A stretch of 64,000 bases of DNA, taken from assembly GCA_013176395.1 (NCBI GenBank), contig JABMLP010000011.1, forward strand, positions 1,302,001-1,366,000, given 5' to 3'. The notes under the pieces were generated by a model. The model was not told where the DNA came from. It saw only the letters and a program-made list of their open reading frames with translations, and searched no databases. Below are positions 1-9,516 of this stretch, in pieces. Both the position numbers and the translations under genes were made by a program. Origin of the DNA: Venturia oleaginea. Taxonomy: Eukaryota; Ascomycota; Dothideomycetes; Venturiales; Venturiaceae. Positions within the stretch are counted from its first letter, which is position 1. Each line of letters starts with the position of its first letter.

Positions 1-44
1 GGCTCATAACCCGGAGGACGACGGATCGAAACCGTCTTGAGCTA
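1..44 (+). tRNA. Initiator tRNA-Met (CAT), 3' part only
   Basis: The first 44 bases are the 3' half of a tRNA cut by the window edge. The anticodon loop CTCATAA carries CAT at 5-7 and is followed by the stem strand CCCGG. A T arm follows (GACGG, loop ATCGAAA, CCGTC), then the acceptor strand TTGAGCT and discriminator A at 44. A T-loop starting with A (AUCGAAA) and the stacked G-C pairs next to the CAT loop are hallmarks of eukaryotic initiator tRNA-Met rather than elongator Met. A run of six T lies 15 bases downstream. The 5' half would be to the left of the window. Confidence 0.85.
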
Positions 45-59
45 TTATATAATTCAATC

Positions 60-65
60 TTTTTT
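60..65 (+). terminator. Pol III terminator (T6) of the tRNA
   Basis: Six consecutive T residues lie just downstream of the tRNA 3' end, the expected RNA polymerase III stop signal. Confidence 0.6.
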
Positions 66-218
66 AACGTTCAATTTTACCTATCGTTTGATTTTGGTGC
101 TAGTTCGCCAATTGTGTTGGATTGTCCTTCGATGAGGCTAATTCGATAGGGGAGAATTATACTCTCTTTTTGGAGAGTGCAGCGCGCAAGGATGATTGCA
201 AATAAGTTATCCTGAGCA

Positions 219-1538
219 TTAATACTCGTAGCAAAGATATTCACCTTTTGTGTCCATCATATCCTCCACTTTCATATCGTCGGCAATGCCTCCCATCGGT
301 AAAATATCGGTCTTCGTTGCAGTCCCATGCTTGATAGTCTGGTTTCGGAAATCTTCTGCCGGACCGTGATACTGCTCCAGCCTTGTTGCTGGATCTTGCA
401 TCTGCCATAACCACCACAGCCTATCCACTTGTGCATGATGAAGGAAGAAAACGGGATCTGAATGCTTGTCAGTCTCCTTCTCGAACTAGGATCAGGGAGA
501 AAATCTACCATTTGGTGCAGTGAAGGTAAGCCAATCACCCTGCAACAGCTGAGGTATTGAGTTATGCGCGCCTTCTTCAAACGACTTGAAAAATAATTCG
601 TAATTTGGTCTTTGAAGGGTTGCATTGACATAGTCCGGATGAATCAACGCATGGAGCCACTCCACGTCACTGGCCGAGCGAGTGCGGAATGCGAAGTCAC
701 GGCTCATACAATGAGGATAGAGGGTGATTTCGACATCGGAAACGAGCTCTTTTCCCTTCCACGCCCGACGCATATTCGCGAATGGACCTTCAGTAACGCA
801 AAGCCCTTGAATGCCGTCTGTAGGCTTGCTTTTATTTCCGTTGCCCCCAAAACCGTGAATGGGATCCCAGATTGGCGAAGCGAAGAGGTTCTTCGAGTCT
901 AACGTCCAATCCCAATAGCTGTGGATATGCCATTAGTCGCATCACGAAACCTAGTCCCTACTTGAACTTACGGAAAAGCGCCTTGGTAACCACAGTGCGC
1001 GCGGAGAGCTTTCTCATAGACGTGAATGTACATTCGGTGCCATGGTAGAAATGCTGCTGCGTAATGCGCAACATGGCCTACTTTTAAGTGTGCAAGGGTA
1101 AAATCATCGTAGAATGAGGTCTTCCCCTGGAAATAAGAGGGGCGCTGCATAAGGCATTTGACAGCGGAGATATAGGCGTCTTGTTGGGAGGAATCGAGCT
1201 GTCGCCATTCCGGTCGTTTTGAAGGCTTGTTACAAATGCTCTTGTGGGTCGCGATCGGTTTCTTGTGTGATCGCTGGTGCATCATGTATGTACAGGAGCC
1301 GATAAAAGCGATGACCAGAACTGCGGCAAAGACTGTCCATCTTGTACGGCGGCGAGAATTGTGTGTAGTAGGTTGCTGTATCGATCAGCTGTGTCGGACG
1401 GGAGATGTTCGAGGACCTCACAGGAATCGGTTCATCGGTACTCTCGGATTCTACGTCCGATTTCTCCACAGGCTTATAGTTCCATGTCGCAGTATGGGAA
1501 GTGCGAGTGTCGAGAATGTATTTCAATTGGGTATACAT
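219..1538 (-). CDS. Membrane-anchored tyrosinase (type-3 copper oxidase)
   Basis: Four exons rebuild a continuous 389-residue protein: 1422-1538, 972-1375, 509-918 and 219-457. The introns are 46, 53 and 51 bp. After a short cytoplasmic N-terminus comes an Arg-rich stop-transfer signal (SRRRTRW) and one transmembrane helix at about residues 54-69, so this is a type II membrane enzyme. The CuA ligands lie in FTLAHLKVGHVAH and FLPWHR (about His135, 143, 152). Next are the family motif PYWDWT and a CuB region with GAHNSIP and FFLHHAQVDRLWW. The protein ends soon after, without the long C-terminal shielding domain of melanin tyrosinases. Similar short anchored tyrosinases oxidise phenols or peptide tyrosines in fungal secondary metabolism. 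That role is inferred only; the substrate is unknown. The first 46-bp intron is short but restores the frame in phase 0. Confidence 0.9.
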
Positions 1539-2505
1539 CGCAAGACCTTTGCGCTAGGGAGTGAAATTGTAGTCGAAGAGCATGTCGGAGCTGGGGTCGG
1601 CCGCAATGTTCCCTCGATCAGCGAGAGTCAGTCTGGCAACTTGTAGGAGGTATACTGTGTACTGTGTATATCTGCGAGCCCTGTACGTGCACTGTGGTAT
1701 AGCTTCCTCGGCATCACCCACGTCTACTGTGATAATCTTGGCACGCGCAACCTCCATCGAAGTTTTCCTCTAAGAATCTAGGGATTGACCGAATCTACCG
1801 TTATCAGCTTTACAGCATAGCCTGTATGTATAGCACCAAGCACTGCACTGCCTGCTGTTCAGCGATTAGCCATTTCAAACCATTTTCTATACAAAGCCAA
1901 GACCTTCATATAAGAAATTGATTAAGTTAGTCTCATCCTTGGGTGGCATGCTAAGTTGGATTGAAGTGCCAAGACAACATCAAGATAGAAGTTGACTTCG
2001 CCTCCACAGGACGTCAATTTAGCGACGGTTTCAAATCGGGATGAGATGGTCTGACTTCGTTTTAGGGAAGTCGAGTCGTCAAATCCCAAACCACCACCAC
2101 AGCAACTAGACGTGCTTGTCCCCATCCCCCTCCTCCCACAAACCTAACTAACACCTCAAACCAGGCCGGTTATTCCCCTTCGTAAGATACGTCCAGTAAG
2201 ACAAGTACAACAAAGATTTTTCTGGTCACGTGGGGGGAACCTGTTGTCACATTGCCAAACACCGTTCTTCGAATTTAACTGGTTGAGAACCAGACTCACT
2301 CCAATCATAATGAGAAAGATGAACCACACGTCTTCTACACCTAAATTCCTGCCACAACAAGCCTTGGCAATGAATTCCATCCTGATTGCTGCCATTTAAC
2401 GACAAGTACTCGATTTTTCTCACGTCAACAAACACCTAACCCACAGCCCACAACATCACATAGATTTACTCTTTCTCCACCATCCGCTCCCTTCCGCGCA
2501 CCTCG
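1539..2505. other. Intergenic, 967 bp
   Basis: I see only short frames without coding character. One reads MGTSTSSCCGGG on the minus strand (1922-2125), but it has no supporting context. This stretch holds the presumptive tyrosinase promoter and the 3' flank of the small secreted protein gene. Confidence 0.4.
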
Positions 2506-2787
2506 TTAACACCCCTCAACACAGCCCCCCGGGGGGCCAGGTCCCATCAAACATTTTCGAAGACAACCACAGAATTCCCTGGTTAGCTGACGGCTGGGGG
2601 GGCCAATGCGTCGGCACGCGGATTTGCATGATTCACATGATAGTCCTTGCCGTCTAGCGAGTCGATGGAGCGGGTTGGGATTGATACCGAGGTTGTCAGG
2701 AAGAGTAACATCCGCACTCACTTCTTTGGAAGGTAAGGTGGATGCAAGGACGAGTGGCGAGAGAAGGAAGAAGGTAAGCAAATTCAT
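2506..2787 (-). CDS. Small cysteine-rich secreted protein (effector-like)
   Basis: This single-exon frame encodes 93 residues. It starts with a clear signal peptide (MNLLTFFLLSPLVLAS), followed by a short acidic pro-region that ends in LHRLARRQ, a likely Kex2-type dibasic site. The mature part of about 46 residues has eight cysteines in the pattern CxxCxxxC, then CxCxxxC, then CxxxC at the very end. Eight cysteines would allow four disulfides. Small secreted pro-proteins of this form include fungal effectors, antimicrobial peptides and peptide precursors, but I do not recognise the family. It lies on the same strand as the tyrosinase, about 970 bp upstream of it. Confidence 0.55.
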   Translation of the reverse strand: MNLLTFFLLSPLVLASTLPSKEVSADVTLPDNLGINPNPLHRLARRQGLSCESCKSACRRIGPPSRQLTREFCGCLRKCLMGPGPPGGCVEGC

Positions 2788-3603
2788 TTTGGTTTGATTC
2801 GTGGTGGAGGAGTTGAGTGGATCTTAGTTAGTTGGGAAGGAGGAATTGGGTGGATCGTTGTTAATTAGGAAGTGTGAATTAGAAACTTTGAGTTTGACCA
2901 CGAGTGAGGAGCAGGTAACACTTTTAATAGAGAAAGGGTCTCCGAAGTGGTACTTTAATGGTAATTTAGGGATATTGAGAGCAAATGACGATGAAATCAC
3001 AACTTTTCCACCTCCGTATTCTCTTAATTTCATCGGGCGTGGAGAATATTGTCATATATCTATCAACGTAGACGTTCTTCAGGTTTCGACTGACTGAGTG
3101 ATCTGAGAGCTCTGCCCCATATCATAGCCTAGCCGAAACACGTAGATCTATTTATTCTTACCACTTGACTACTCTATGAATCGGCTTAGGACTTGTATAT
3201 CGTAGAAGCCTCCGGAACGGTTATATCTGATTCCTCAGCCATTCAATGTATATTGCCTTGGCATACATCAGAATTGCGGGCTTTACTCCCTCCGTCGATC
3301 AGAAAATTTGACACAACACTCCGGAATGTAGCGGTACGACGGTGGCAGTGGCCGTTTGATTGCGGGAGATAGTTTTTAGGGCAAAACAATTTTGGAATTC
3401 CATCTCGCTTCCATCCCACGCTTGTAATAGATTATCAAGATTGAATGACTTCGATATTCCAAACTTCATTGACTTGTTTGAAATTATCGATCAGAATGCG
3501 ATCAAGAGCCATGCAGCATGAGAGAGAGTGAGAAGATAACTAGACCGGATTGATGGCTATATACACCATTCCGTAGCTATCGAGAACATATACCCCCAAT
3601 TTT
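2788..3603. other. Intergenic, 816 bp
   Basis: Upstream region of the small secreted protein gene. No convincing gene, repeat or RNA was seen. Confidence 0.4.
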
Positions 3604-3639
3604 TCATCTCCCATTTGAGCAGCTTAGTACCCTTCTTCG

Positions 3640-4250
3640 CCAAACATCATCCTTGTCCGGGTCGCTTTGAGCGTGATTCCTGATTGCACTTAATCCCAGA
3701 ATTGATGACGTTTGAGCCGTGAGCTGTTGTGGTACATGTTGCCACGATTCTGGCCTTTGAGCCTGTGATGTCCTAACACTTGGTGCTGGATTTGATATGG
3801 CATTTAAGCCTGAATATGTGCACTTCGTGCGACAATTATTGCATCTGAACCTGGGGTTCTGCATTTTGTGCGATGATTTTGGATCTAAGCCTGAAAAGTT
3901 GCAACACTCGGTGCTGAATGTAGGGTGGCATTTGAGCAGCCTACAATGTTGTAGCACCTGATGCTGAATTTGGGCTGGCATTTGAGCCTGGATTTGAGCA
4001 CTTGATGCTGAATTAGCGGTGTTATTTGAGCCCGGATTTGAGTACTGGACCCCGCATAGAGGGTAGCATTCGAGCCTGGAAGCTGAGCTGTCTGTGATGT
4101 TGTGCACTCAGTGCGATGATTATGGCAGCCGCTCAGCCTGTGATGTCGTGGCGCTTGATGCTGCATCTGAGTTGGTATTTAAGCCTAGAGTTTTGCACTG
4201 TGTGCGATAATACTGCTAAGCAGCGTACGGATAGTTTAGAGCCGATTCAA
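3640..4250. repeat. Imperfect short repeats of the Q-rich relic
   Basis: Degenerate units of roughly 30-40 bp recur, built round the words TTTGAGCCTG, GCACTTGGTGC and TGATGCTGAAT. The same words reappear beyond the transposon at about 6310-6500, so they belong to the disrupted host sequence and not to the element. Confidence 0.5.
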
Positions 4251-4479
4251 TAGGCTTAGCCTATATGCTCCACGGATCCAGGTGTCTTTGGAACTCCAGT
4301 CGACGTCCTCCGCGTCTCGGTGTTCAGGACAGGCAGAACGACCAACAAGGTTCCGCCAGTGCTTGTTTGTGCCATGAGGATACACGGTCAACTTGCTCCA
4401 CTGCAGTATGTACAGGCTCGTGTTTCCTCATAGCTAGTGTTCCACGCACTTGGTGCGGTGGTTGGGACGGTATTTGGTA

Positions 4480-4565
4480 ACGTTACTCACAAGCGAGTGA
4501 CGCATACAAGCGAGTGACGCATACAAGCGAGTGACGCATACAAGCGAGTGACGTATAGAATCTTA
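4480..4565. repeat. Left terminal inverted repeat with 17-bp tandem copies
   Basis: The left end holds four head-to-tail copies of a 17-bp word starting CAAGCGAGTGACG (4490-4506, 4507-4523, 4524-4540, 4541-4557), then GAATCTTA. The right end has the word once, so the left inverted repeat is expanded by 51 bp. Confidence 0.9.
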
Positions 4566-4715
4566 CATCTCATCTTTGCAACACCATAAATCAATCTTTG
4601 AGTAACATATTTAAATGAGCTAATATACAATAAATTATTGATATTTAGGGCATTCACCAGCTGCATGATCGAAGCCTTTACAGATAAAACAGCTCGGTAA
4701 CCCGTACCTTTCCTC

Positions 4716-6199
4716 CTAAGATCCAGCCCTCGTTGCCTCTGCCTCCACTTGTATTTTAGTAGCTGTAGGCCGAAATACCAAGTTCTGCGCCTCAGTAATT
4801 GTAGAAGAGGGGTTTTCAGAAATCTGAGCTCTTCCTACCTGTCCTTTTCTCTTCCTCTTCTCGTTCATCGTCCGTAACTTCTCGTTCTCACTTGCAAGAA
4901 GAACAGCGCTGTGCAAAGCTAATTGACATCCTTACCTAACTGACTCAATGCAAGATTTGTAGGAGATGGTGGACTATGTGAGCGACGCTTGAGAAAGCCT
5001 TTTGTCGCATTAACCTGCTGGTCCAACTGAGCAAGATTATGCGGAGTTTCTGGCTGCCATTGCAATTGTGTTATCGCTGTAGATGGAGGCGTATGGGGTC
5101 GAATTCGAAGCATTGAAAGTACCCGATCTGGATCGTACGGTGTAAGGCCTGTTGCTGCGAAGCCGCTTTGTATATTATCTCGAGAGAAGGCCTCAATCCG
5201 TGCTTGTTTAAGAAGTGAAAGGAAATCAGATTTATCGATATGATTGATGCCAAGCCTGATCTGACTTGAGACGAGACGACCGTAAGAGCGTTTAAGGACT
5301 GAAAAGCAGCCTACATCAAGAGGTTGTTGGAGATGAGATGAGTGTGGAGGCATACAGAGCGTAACAATTGAGTGCTCTGAGCAGTATCGGTCGAACTCGG
5401 ATGTTGCATGGCTTCGATGCCCGTCGAGGATTAAGTGTCGGTATTTGCCAATCTTCCTTGAAACAGTGTATTTCTCAAATACCTCAGAAAGCCACTTCAA
5501 TCCAAGCTTGTTCGTGGTCCACCCTTTCTCACTCAAGGCGATTACCCAATCAGGCCGTAGATCTGATGCTCCGTACCAGGTAGATATATGGACTTTGCCT
5601 TTGAAGATAATCATTGCCGGAAGGTACCAGCCACGCGTATTGATCGCTTCAATAGCTGTAATCCGCTCGCGATCGCCAGGTTGTAATTGAGGAGGTTTAC
5701 CACGTCGACCTGACGAGGTAATAACACGCGAAGTACCTGCAACTCCTATTACAAAGCCAGTTTCGTCGAAGTTATAGATGTCCTCATCTACGATGACGTA
5801 TTTCTGAATTGTATTGCATACGAGTCGAAACCAGTTTTGAACAACGTCCGGATCTTCGCATTGAGCTCTTTGGTAGTCGTATTTACGTGTATACTTGGCT
5901 TGTAAGGTCGGTTGACGCTTGACAAAGTTGCGAGGCCAGTTGACACCGATTGAGCCTTCAGAACCGACGCGTTGCTGAAGCAATAATCTAGCTGCATCAC
6001 GTAATGCAGAGATTGTAGGAGGATAACCACGTTCGTCCATTGAAATAATCCACTGTAGAAGTGCTTCTTCTTCTGTGGGAGTAAGCTTATAATTATTTGC
6101 ACGCGAATCTACGCGTGCAACGCGTCCCTTGAGGCGGTGTTCGAGATTGCTTGGAGGTACATTATATGATAATGCATCTTGTTGGGCTTTAGAAGTCAT
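4716..6199 (-). pseudogene. Pogo-type DDE transposase, frameshifted near its C-terminus
   Basis: The main frame (4919-6199) encodes 426 residues. The N-terminal third resembles a CENP-B/pogo helix-turn-helix DNA-binding region (TPTEEEALLQW, followed by GVNWPRNFVKR). The catalytic core has NFDETGF (Asp145), LILDGHRSH (Asp259) and QPLDVGCFSVLK (Asp295), so the last two acids are spaced 35 residues apart. The frame ends at TAG just after GKDVN. A second frame (4716 to about 4924) resumes with LHSAVLLASENEKLR and a basic tail, the usual C-terminal part of this family. One missing base at about 4923 explains the break. All catalytic residues are upstream of the break, so residual activity cannot be excluded. 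Confidence 0.88.
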
Positions 6200-6234
6200 G
6201 ATGTTGTAGTGTAGAGCCTTGGAAAGACGAGATT

Positions 6235-6269
6235 TAAGATTCTATGCGTCACTCGCTTGTGAGTAACGT
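6235..6269. repeat. Right terminal inverted repeat
   Basis: Thirty-five bases that are the inverse complement of the left end, with a single copy of the 17-bp word. The flanking TA is at 6270-6271. Confidence 0.88.
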
Positions 6270-6961
6270 TACTGTAGTTGTGACACGTGAGCGTGTATTT
6301 GTGAAGGTACTTGGACCTGAGTTTGTAGCATCTGAGCCTGTGCTTGTGATTGTACTTGGTGCTGATTTTGTTGCACTGGGTGCCTTAGTTTAGACTTACT
6401 TGAACATCATTGTGCGGCATCTGAGCCTGTGTTTGTAATGCTACTTGAGCCTAGTTTGATGGTACTTTGACCTTGTTTGATGGCTGAGCCGGTGTTTGTC
6501 CTACGTTGAGGTGAAATTGAGGCTCCACGCCAGACTTATCCTTTGATGTCCCTTGAGGATGTTCGTTAGCCTTTGGGTCCTTGGAAATCGTCTTCGAGAT
6601 TGGCACAGGACTAGAGTCTATGAGATCGACAATGTGTCTCTATTGGGTGTTGGCGAAGTGGCCACGGGGAGATTGGAGCCGACGGCTTCAACAAAGTTCG
6701 CGCGTCGCTTGCCTTTGGGTGTGTGTGAGTGCGTTTGAGGTGCAAGGATTCGCATAGTCATCGTCGTCGTTCGTCATCGTGGAGGGCCTGGAGGCGCTCT
6801 TGATGATGTTGAAGATGTTGGTGATGGAAGGATGAGACGCGTCGTACGAATTGAAATTTGGTAGACGCGATCTTCACACGTGACGATCAAAAAAGACAAG
6901 ACAACGGTATTTTCGATCTCACATGTCAATCGTAAATGAATCCTAATTGAAAGGTTCCGTT

Positions 6962-7098
6962 TCCAACGCTCTTCAATGACCACGAATATGGTTGGTCGTA
7001 ACCTCAACCTCCTGCCCATTCGCCGCAAACACCAATGCTCTCCAACGATCACGAATATGATTAGTCGTGACCTTAACCTCCTGCCCGTCCGCCACAAA
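6962..7098. repeat. 69-bp tandem duplication inside the 2EXR-like gene
   Basis: The word CACGAATATG recurs with a spacing of 69 bp (6981 and 7050). The surrounding bases match closely, with few substitutions. The period is 23 codons, so the duplication keeps the reading frame. Confidence 0.8.
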
Positions 7099-7755
7099 CA
7101 TGCCGCGGCAATACCTTGCTACTTCCTCCCCGGAATCAAAGTCAGTAGGCGCTCCCCATTTCCTAGCAGCCAGATCAATGACCAATTTCTCCAAGTATAT
7201 GCACCTAACGAGAAGATCTGGGGAGTAACGCTGAACCACAGCAATGCAAGTCACACCCGCACACTTCAACTTGAACGTGCCTTTCCTCAGACCAGAGCAT
7301 AGAAGCATCAAGTCCACATCCCGCGACTGCCGACCATAGAGATGACCAAGTCCTGAGTACTGTCCAGGGTTAAAGCAATGGAACAGTGGAAATTCCAACT
7401 CGCGGATTAAGTCATAGGTATCATGCATATCCATCCAACGTCTGAAACAATCATTGGCTCCTCCTATATAGATGACTATACGGACTGGTTTAAAAACGAT
7501 ATCGCAGGCTTCTTGGTGAATTTGGCGATTGAGACGGAGGCATTGAGGAACCAATTCCATGCCAGCGGATGCGTTGATTCTACCACGGATGACGGATGAG
7601 CCGTGAGAAACGACGTAGGACCAGATAAAATCCCGAACCTCTTGAGGTAAAGCACCAGCTCCGTGTACTAGATAGCATTTTCCACTCTTGAGGGGTATGT
7701 ACTTTAATGCGTGTACTCGAACTCGCTCTGTATATGGCTTCTTCCTGCGCCTCGT
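6973..7755 (-). CDS. 2EXR/F-box-like protein, 5' end uncertain
   Basis: The frame reads LVHGAGALPQEVRDFIW and then CLRLNRQIHQEACDIVF. These are the paired motifs (LPxEvRxxIw, then LRlnrqIhqEa) of small fungal 2EXR/F-box-like proteins, whose roles are mostly unknown. From the first Met (7560) it gives 195 residues, but the LPQEVR motif lies upstream. The frame is open to a TAG before 7755 without an ATG, so a 5' intron or decay is likely. Intron candidates end at a TATACAG near 7731. The C-terminus contains a duplicated block, GQEVKVTTNHIRD and GQEVEVTTNHIRG, from a 69-bp tandem duplication. Confidence 0.55.
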   Translation of the reverse strand, partial: TRRRKKPYTERVRVHALKYIPLKSGKCYLVHGAGALPQEVRDFIWSYVVSHGSSVIRGRINASAGMELVPQCLRLNRQIHQEACDIVFKPVRIVIYIGGANDCFRRWMDMHDTYDLIRELEFPLFHCFNPGQYSGLGHLYGRQSRDVDLMLLCSGLRKGTFKLKCAGVTCIAVVQRYSPDLLVRCIYLEKLVIDLAARKWGAPTDFDSGEEVARYCRGMFVADGQEVKVTTNHIRDRWRALVFAANGQEVEVTTNHIRGH

Positions 7756-8272
7756 CTATAGTTAGCACTTGGAATACAGTATTCAATTTCGAGATCGATA
7801 TTGAATAATTTCTGGCGACGTGAATCTCCAAGATCGCCAGAAATTTAGCGATATCGATCTCGAGGTGGGTATCCTCCGCCGCTTTTTCCTCCTCCGCCTC
7901 TTTCCTTTTCTCGAAAGTCTTAAGTGCAGGTTTCTCGGATTCTCTCAGCTCGCTGAAACCACGGCGTCATCCCTCCATTTTAATATCTTCATTATCGTCA
8001 CGCAACGAGAATAGGTAATGCTGCAGGACCTCCTGATGTATACTTACAATTGCAGTGGGAATGAAGACCAGCATTGTTCTGGTGTCGGCTAAGTCGAGCT
8101 GCTGACTGAGCTGTCCTTTGGCCGGCCCGAAGCACTTCAGGCCTGAGAATGATCTTGACAGGCATCCTGGCTTGAATTTCTGGTCGCGCTGGTAAGTGAA
8201 GATGGCAGAGATATCAGCAGCGGTCTGGAGAGTGACAGAGCCGTTGAGAAAAGGTTTAATATCAGATAAAAA
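7756..8272 (-). pseudogene. Coding-like frame of unknown family, interrupted by TGA
   Basis: One minus-strand frame runs from an in-frame TGA (8273-8275) for 101 codons to a second TGA (7967-7969). It then stays open for another 128 codons towards 7580. The first part reads LNGSVTLQTAADISAIFTYQ and FSGLKCFGPAKGQLSQQLDL. The second part is highly charged (KTFEKRKEAEEEKAAED) followed by SISISKLNTVFQVLTIDEAQ. The composition looks genuinely coding on both sides of the stop, but no ATG or splice pair explains it. The family is not recognised. It is either a decayed gene or the 5' part of a gene whose exons I could not resolve. Confidence 0.35.
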
Positions 8273-8275
8273 TCA

Positions 8276-9516
8276 GACAAGCTCTACTGTATGTGGCAAC
8301 ACTTCGTTCGGTTCTCAGTAGTGTCTCTCATCAACACGAGGTCTTAGGTATGTGAACCTAACACAGAGATGCCCACGGCTTGATGTGAGACCTTTTCGAC
8401 AGTATTCAACTTTTGATTTCGCTACAATTCTACGAGCTTACCATTGACATTAGCCAGCAAAAATGTACTCACAACCAAAGAGAATGTGCTAATTGATGAC
8501 CAAAAAAATGACACGACTCGGGATCGATCCGAGAATTGCAGAGATCCGGGGGTACACGCCGGCGCGCCAGTTTCCTGGAGTCCCTGATTGCATCTTTGAT
8601 GCGGCGGGGTGGAACCCTACTCAGTAATACGCCTTGCCTAAGATCTGCTGTGCTAAACATTACATTACCGTGTCTATTATATGTCTTAGATAACGACAGC
8701 ATGGATGATAAGGTGCAATGTGTAGAAGGCCAGATATTGTAGTAGAGCTTGGTGAACAGACGAACTATCAAAATGTCTTTTAGTCACTCACTGCCACTCT
8801 CACTGAACAACAGTAGTTTTGAGCCATCGAACTCGTTTTGAAGACTAGAATTCAGTTTCGAGGGAGGATGACTTGGAATCGACTTCCCTTCGCTTCAATC
8901 CCCTCGCGAATCGAATAATTCTTGGATGTGTGGCCACACTTTTTATTCTTTCGCCATTGGAAACTATTGCTCTTCTCCTTCTGGTTGAACTATTGATGAG
9001 ACTTACAAATGAGTAGGCATTACCAGCTTTTTCCAACACGGTAATGCACCAAACGGTCTACCATCTCACGATATTTCTTGATTGTGTATGGAGTCGTTCA
9101 CATCCAGCTCATTCTCCTAGTTTCCATGGCCACTGAACAAAGCTCAAGAGATGATCTAATTCTGATGGTGCTTGGAGACCTACGAGTTCATTCCCTCCGT
9201 ACGAGCGCCAGCTGCTATCCGGAGGTTTACCAGAGTCTGAGGTGGTATAGTCATCAGATAGCAGTAGTGTAAGATCTAGAATAACCCAATAGCCGATCGA
9301 ACTGCAACAGGCAATCAGCTCGCCCACCACGTACGACAATTCCTTCATTCGGACTCTTGGACGACAAGTTGCGTCTTCCGGACTGTGCCCTTTGACGAGA
9401 TGCCACGCCTTCCGACAGATAGATAACGCGACGCTTATGGATGCTGCTTCCGATTATGAAAGTACATTCCCCTCATCAACGACCCCTCCCTCCCGTCTTC
9501 CAAGCTCATCCTCACC
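8276..9516. other. Intergenic, 1.24 kb
   Basis: No supported gene. A possible Pol III-like signal lies at 8502-8535 on the minus strand (see findings). Short frames at 8469-8771 and 9109-9348 have no family features. The last 200 bp form the promoter and leader of the NmrA-like gene. Confidence 0.35.

Larger units (their letters stand above)
4480..6269 (-). mobile_element. Pogo/Fot1-like DNA transposon with TA target duplication
   Basis: A 1,790-bp element bounded by inverted repeats that begin ACGTTACTCACAAGCGAGTG. TA dinucleotides flank both ends (4478-4479 and 6270-6271), as in the Tc1/mariner/pogo superfamily. It carries one transposase gene on the minus strand. The element sits inside the Q-rich relic. 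Confidence 0.9.
3604..6755 (-). pseudogene. Decayed glutamine-rich protein gene, split by a transposon
   Basis: Both flanks of the pogo-like element read, on the minus strand, as relics of one Gln-rich protein. Upstream (6755 downwards) a frame starts MRILAPQTHSHTPKGK and stops at 6618-6620. An overlapping frame continues VPISKTISKDPKANEH and then runs into TAG at 6451-6453 and TAA at 6385-6387, where a CAG and a CAA codon would fit the Q-rich context. Nearer the element a third frame reads QHQVQSQAQAQMLQTQ. Beyond the element the same style returns (AQIQAQMPAQIQHQVLQ). This is a repetitive, prion-like or coiled Q-rich coding region broken by stops, frameshifts and the insertion. Its original function cannot be told. 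Confidence 0.5.

Noticed and set aside
1922..2125. 67-codon minus-strand frame starting MGTSTSSCCGGG, a possible acylated protein
   Set aside because: The start resembles a myristoylation motif, but the rest lacks coding character and there is no supporting context.
2824..3097. Overlapping 69- and 83-codon frames upstream of the secreted protein gene
   Set aside because: They lie on both strands of the same T/A-rich segment with no motifs; most likely promoter sequence.
8536..8742. 68-codon plus-strand frame and the 100-codon frame opposite it
   Set aside because: No family motif and conflicting overlapping frames; the only notable sequence there is the B-box-like palindrome.
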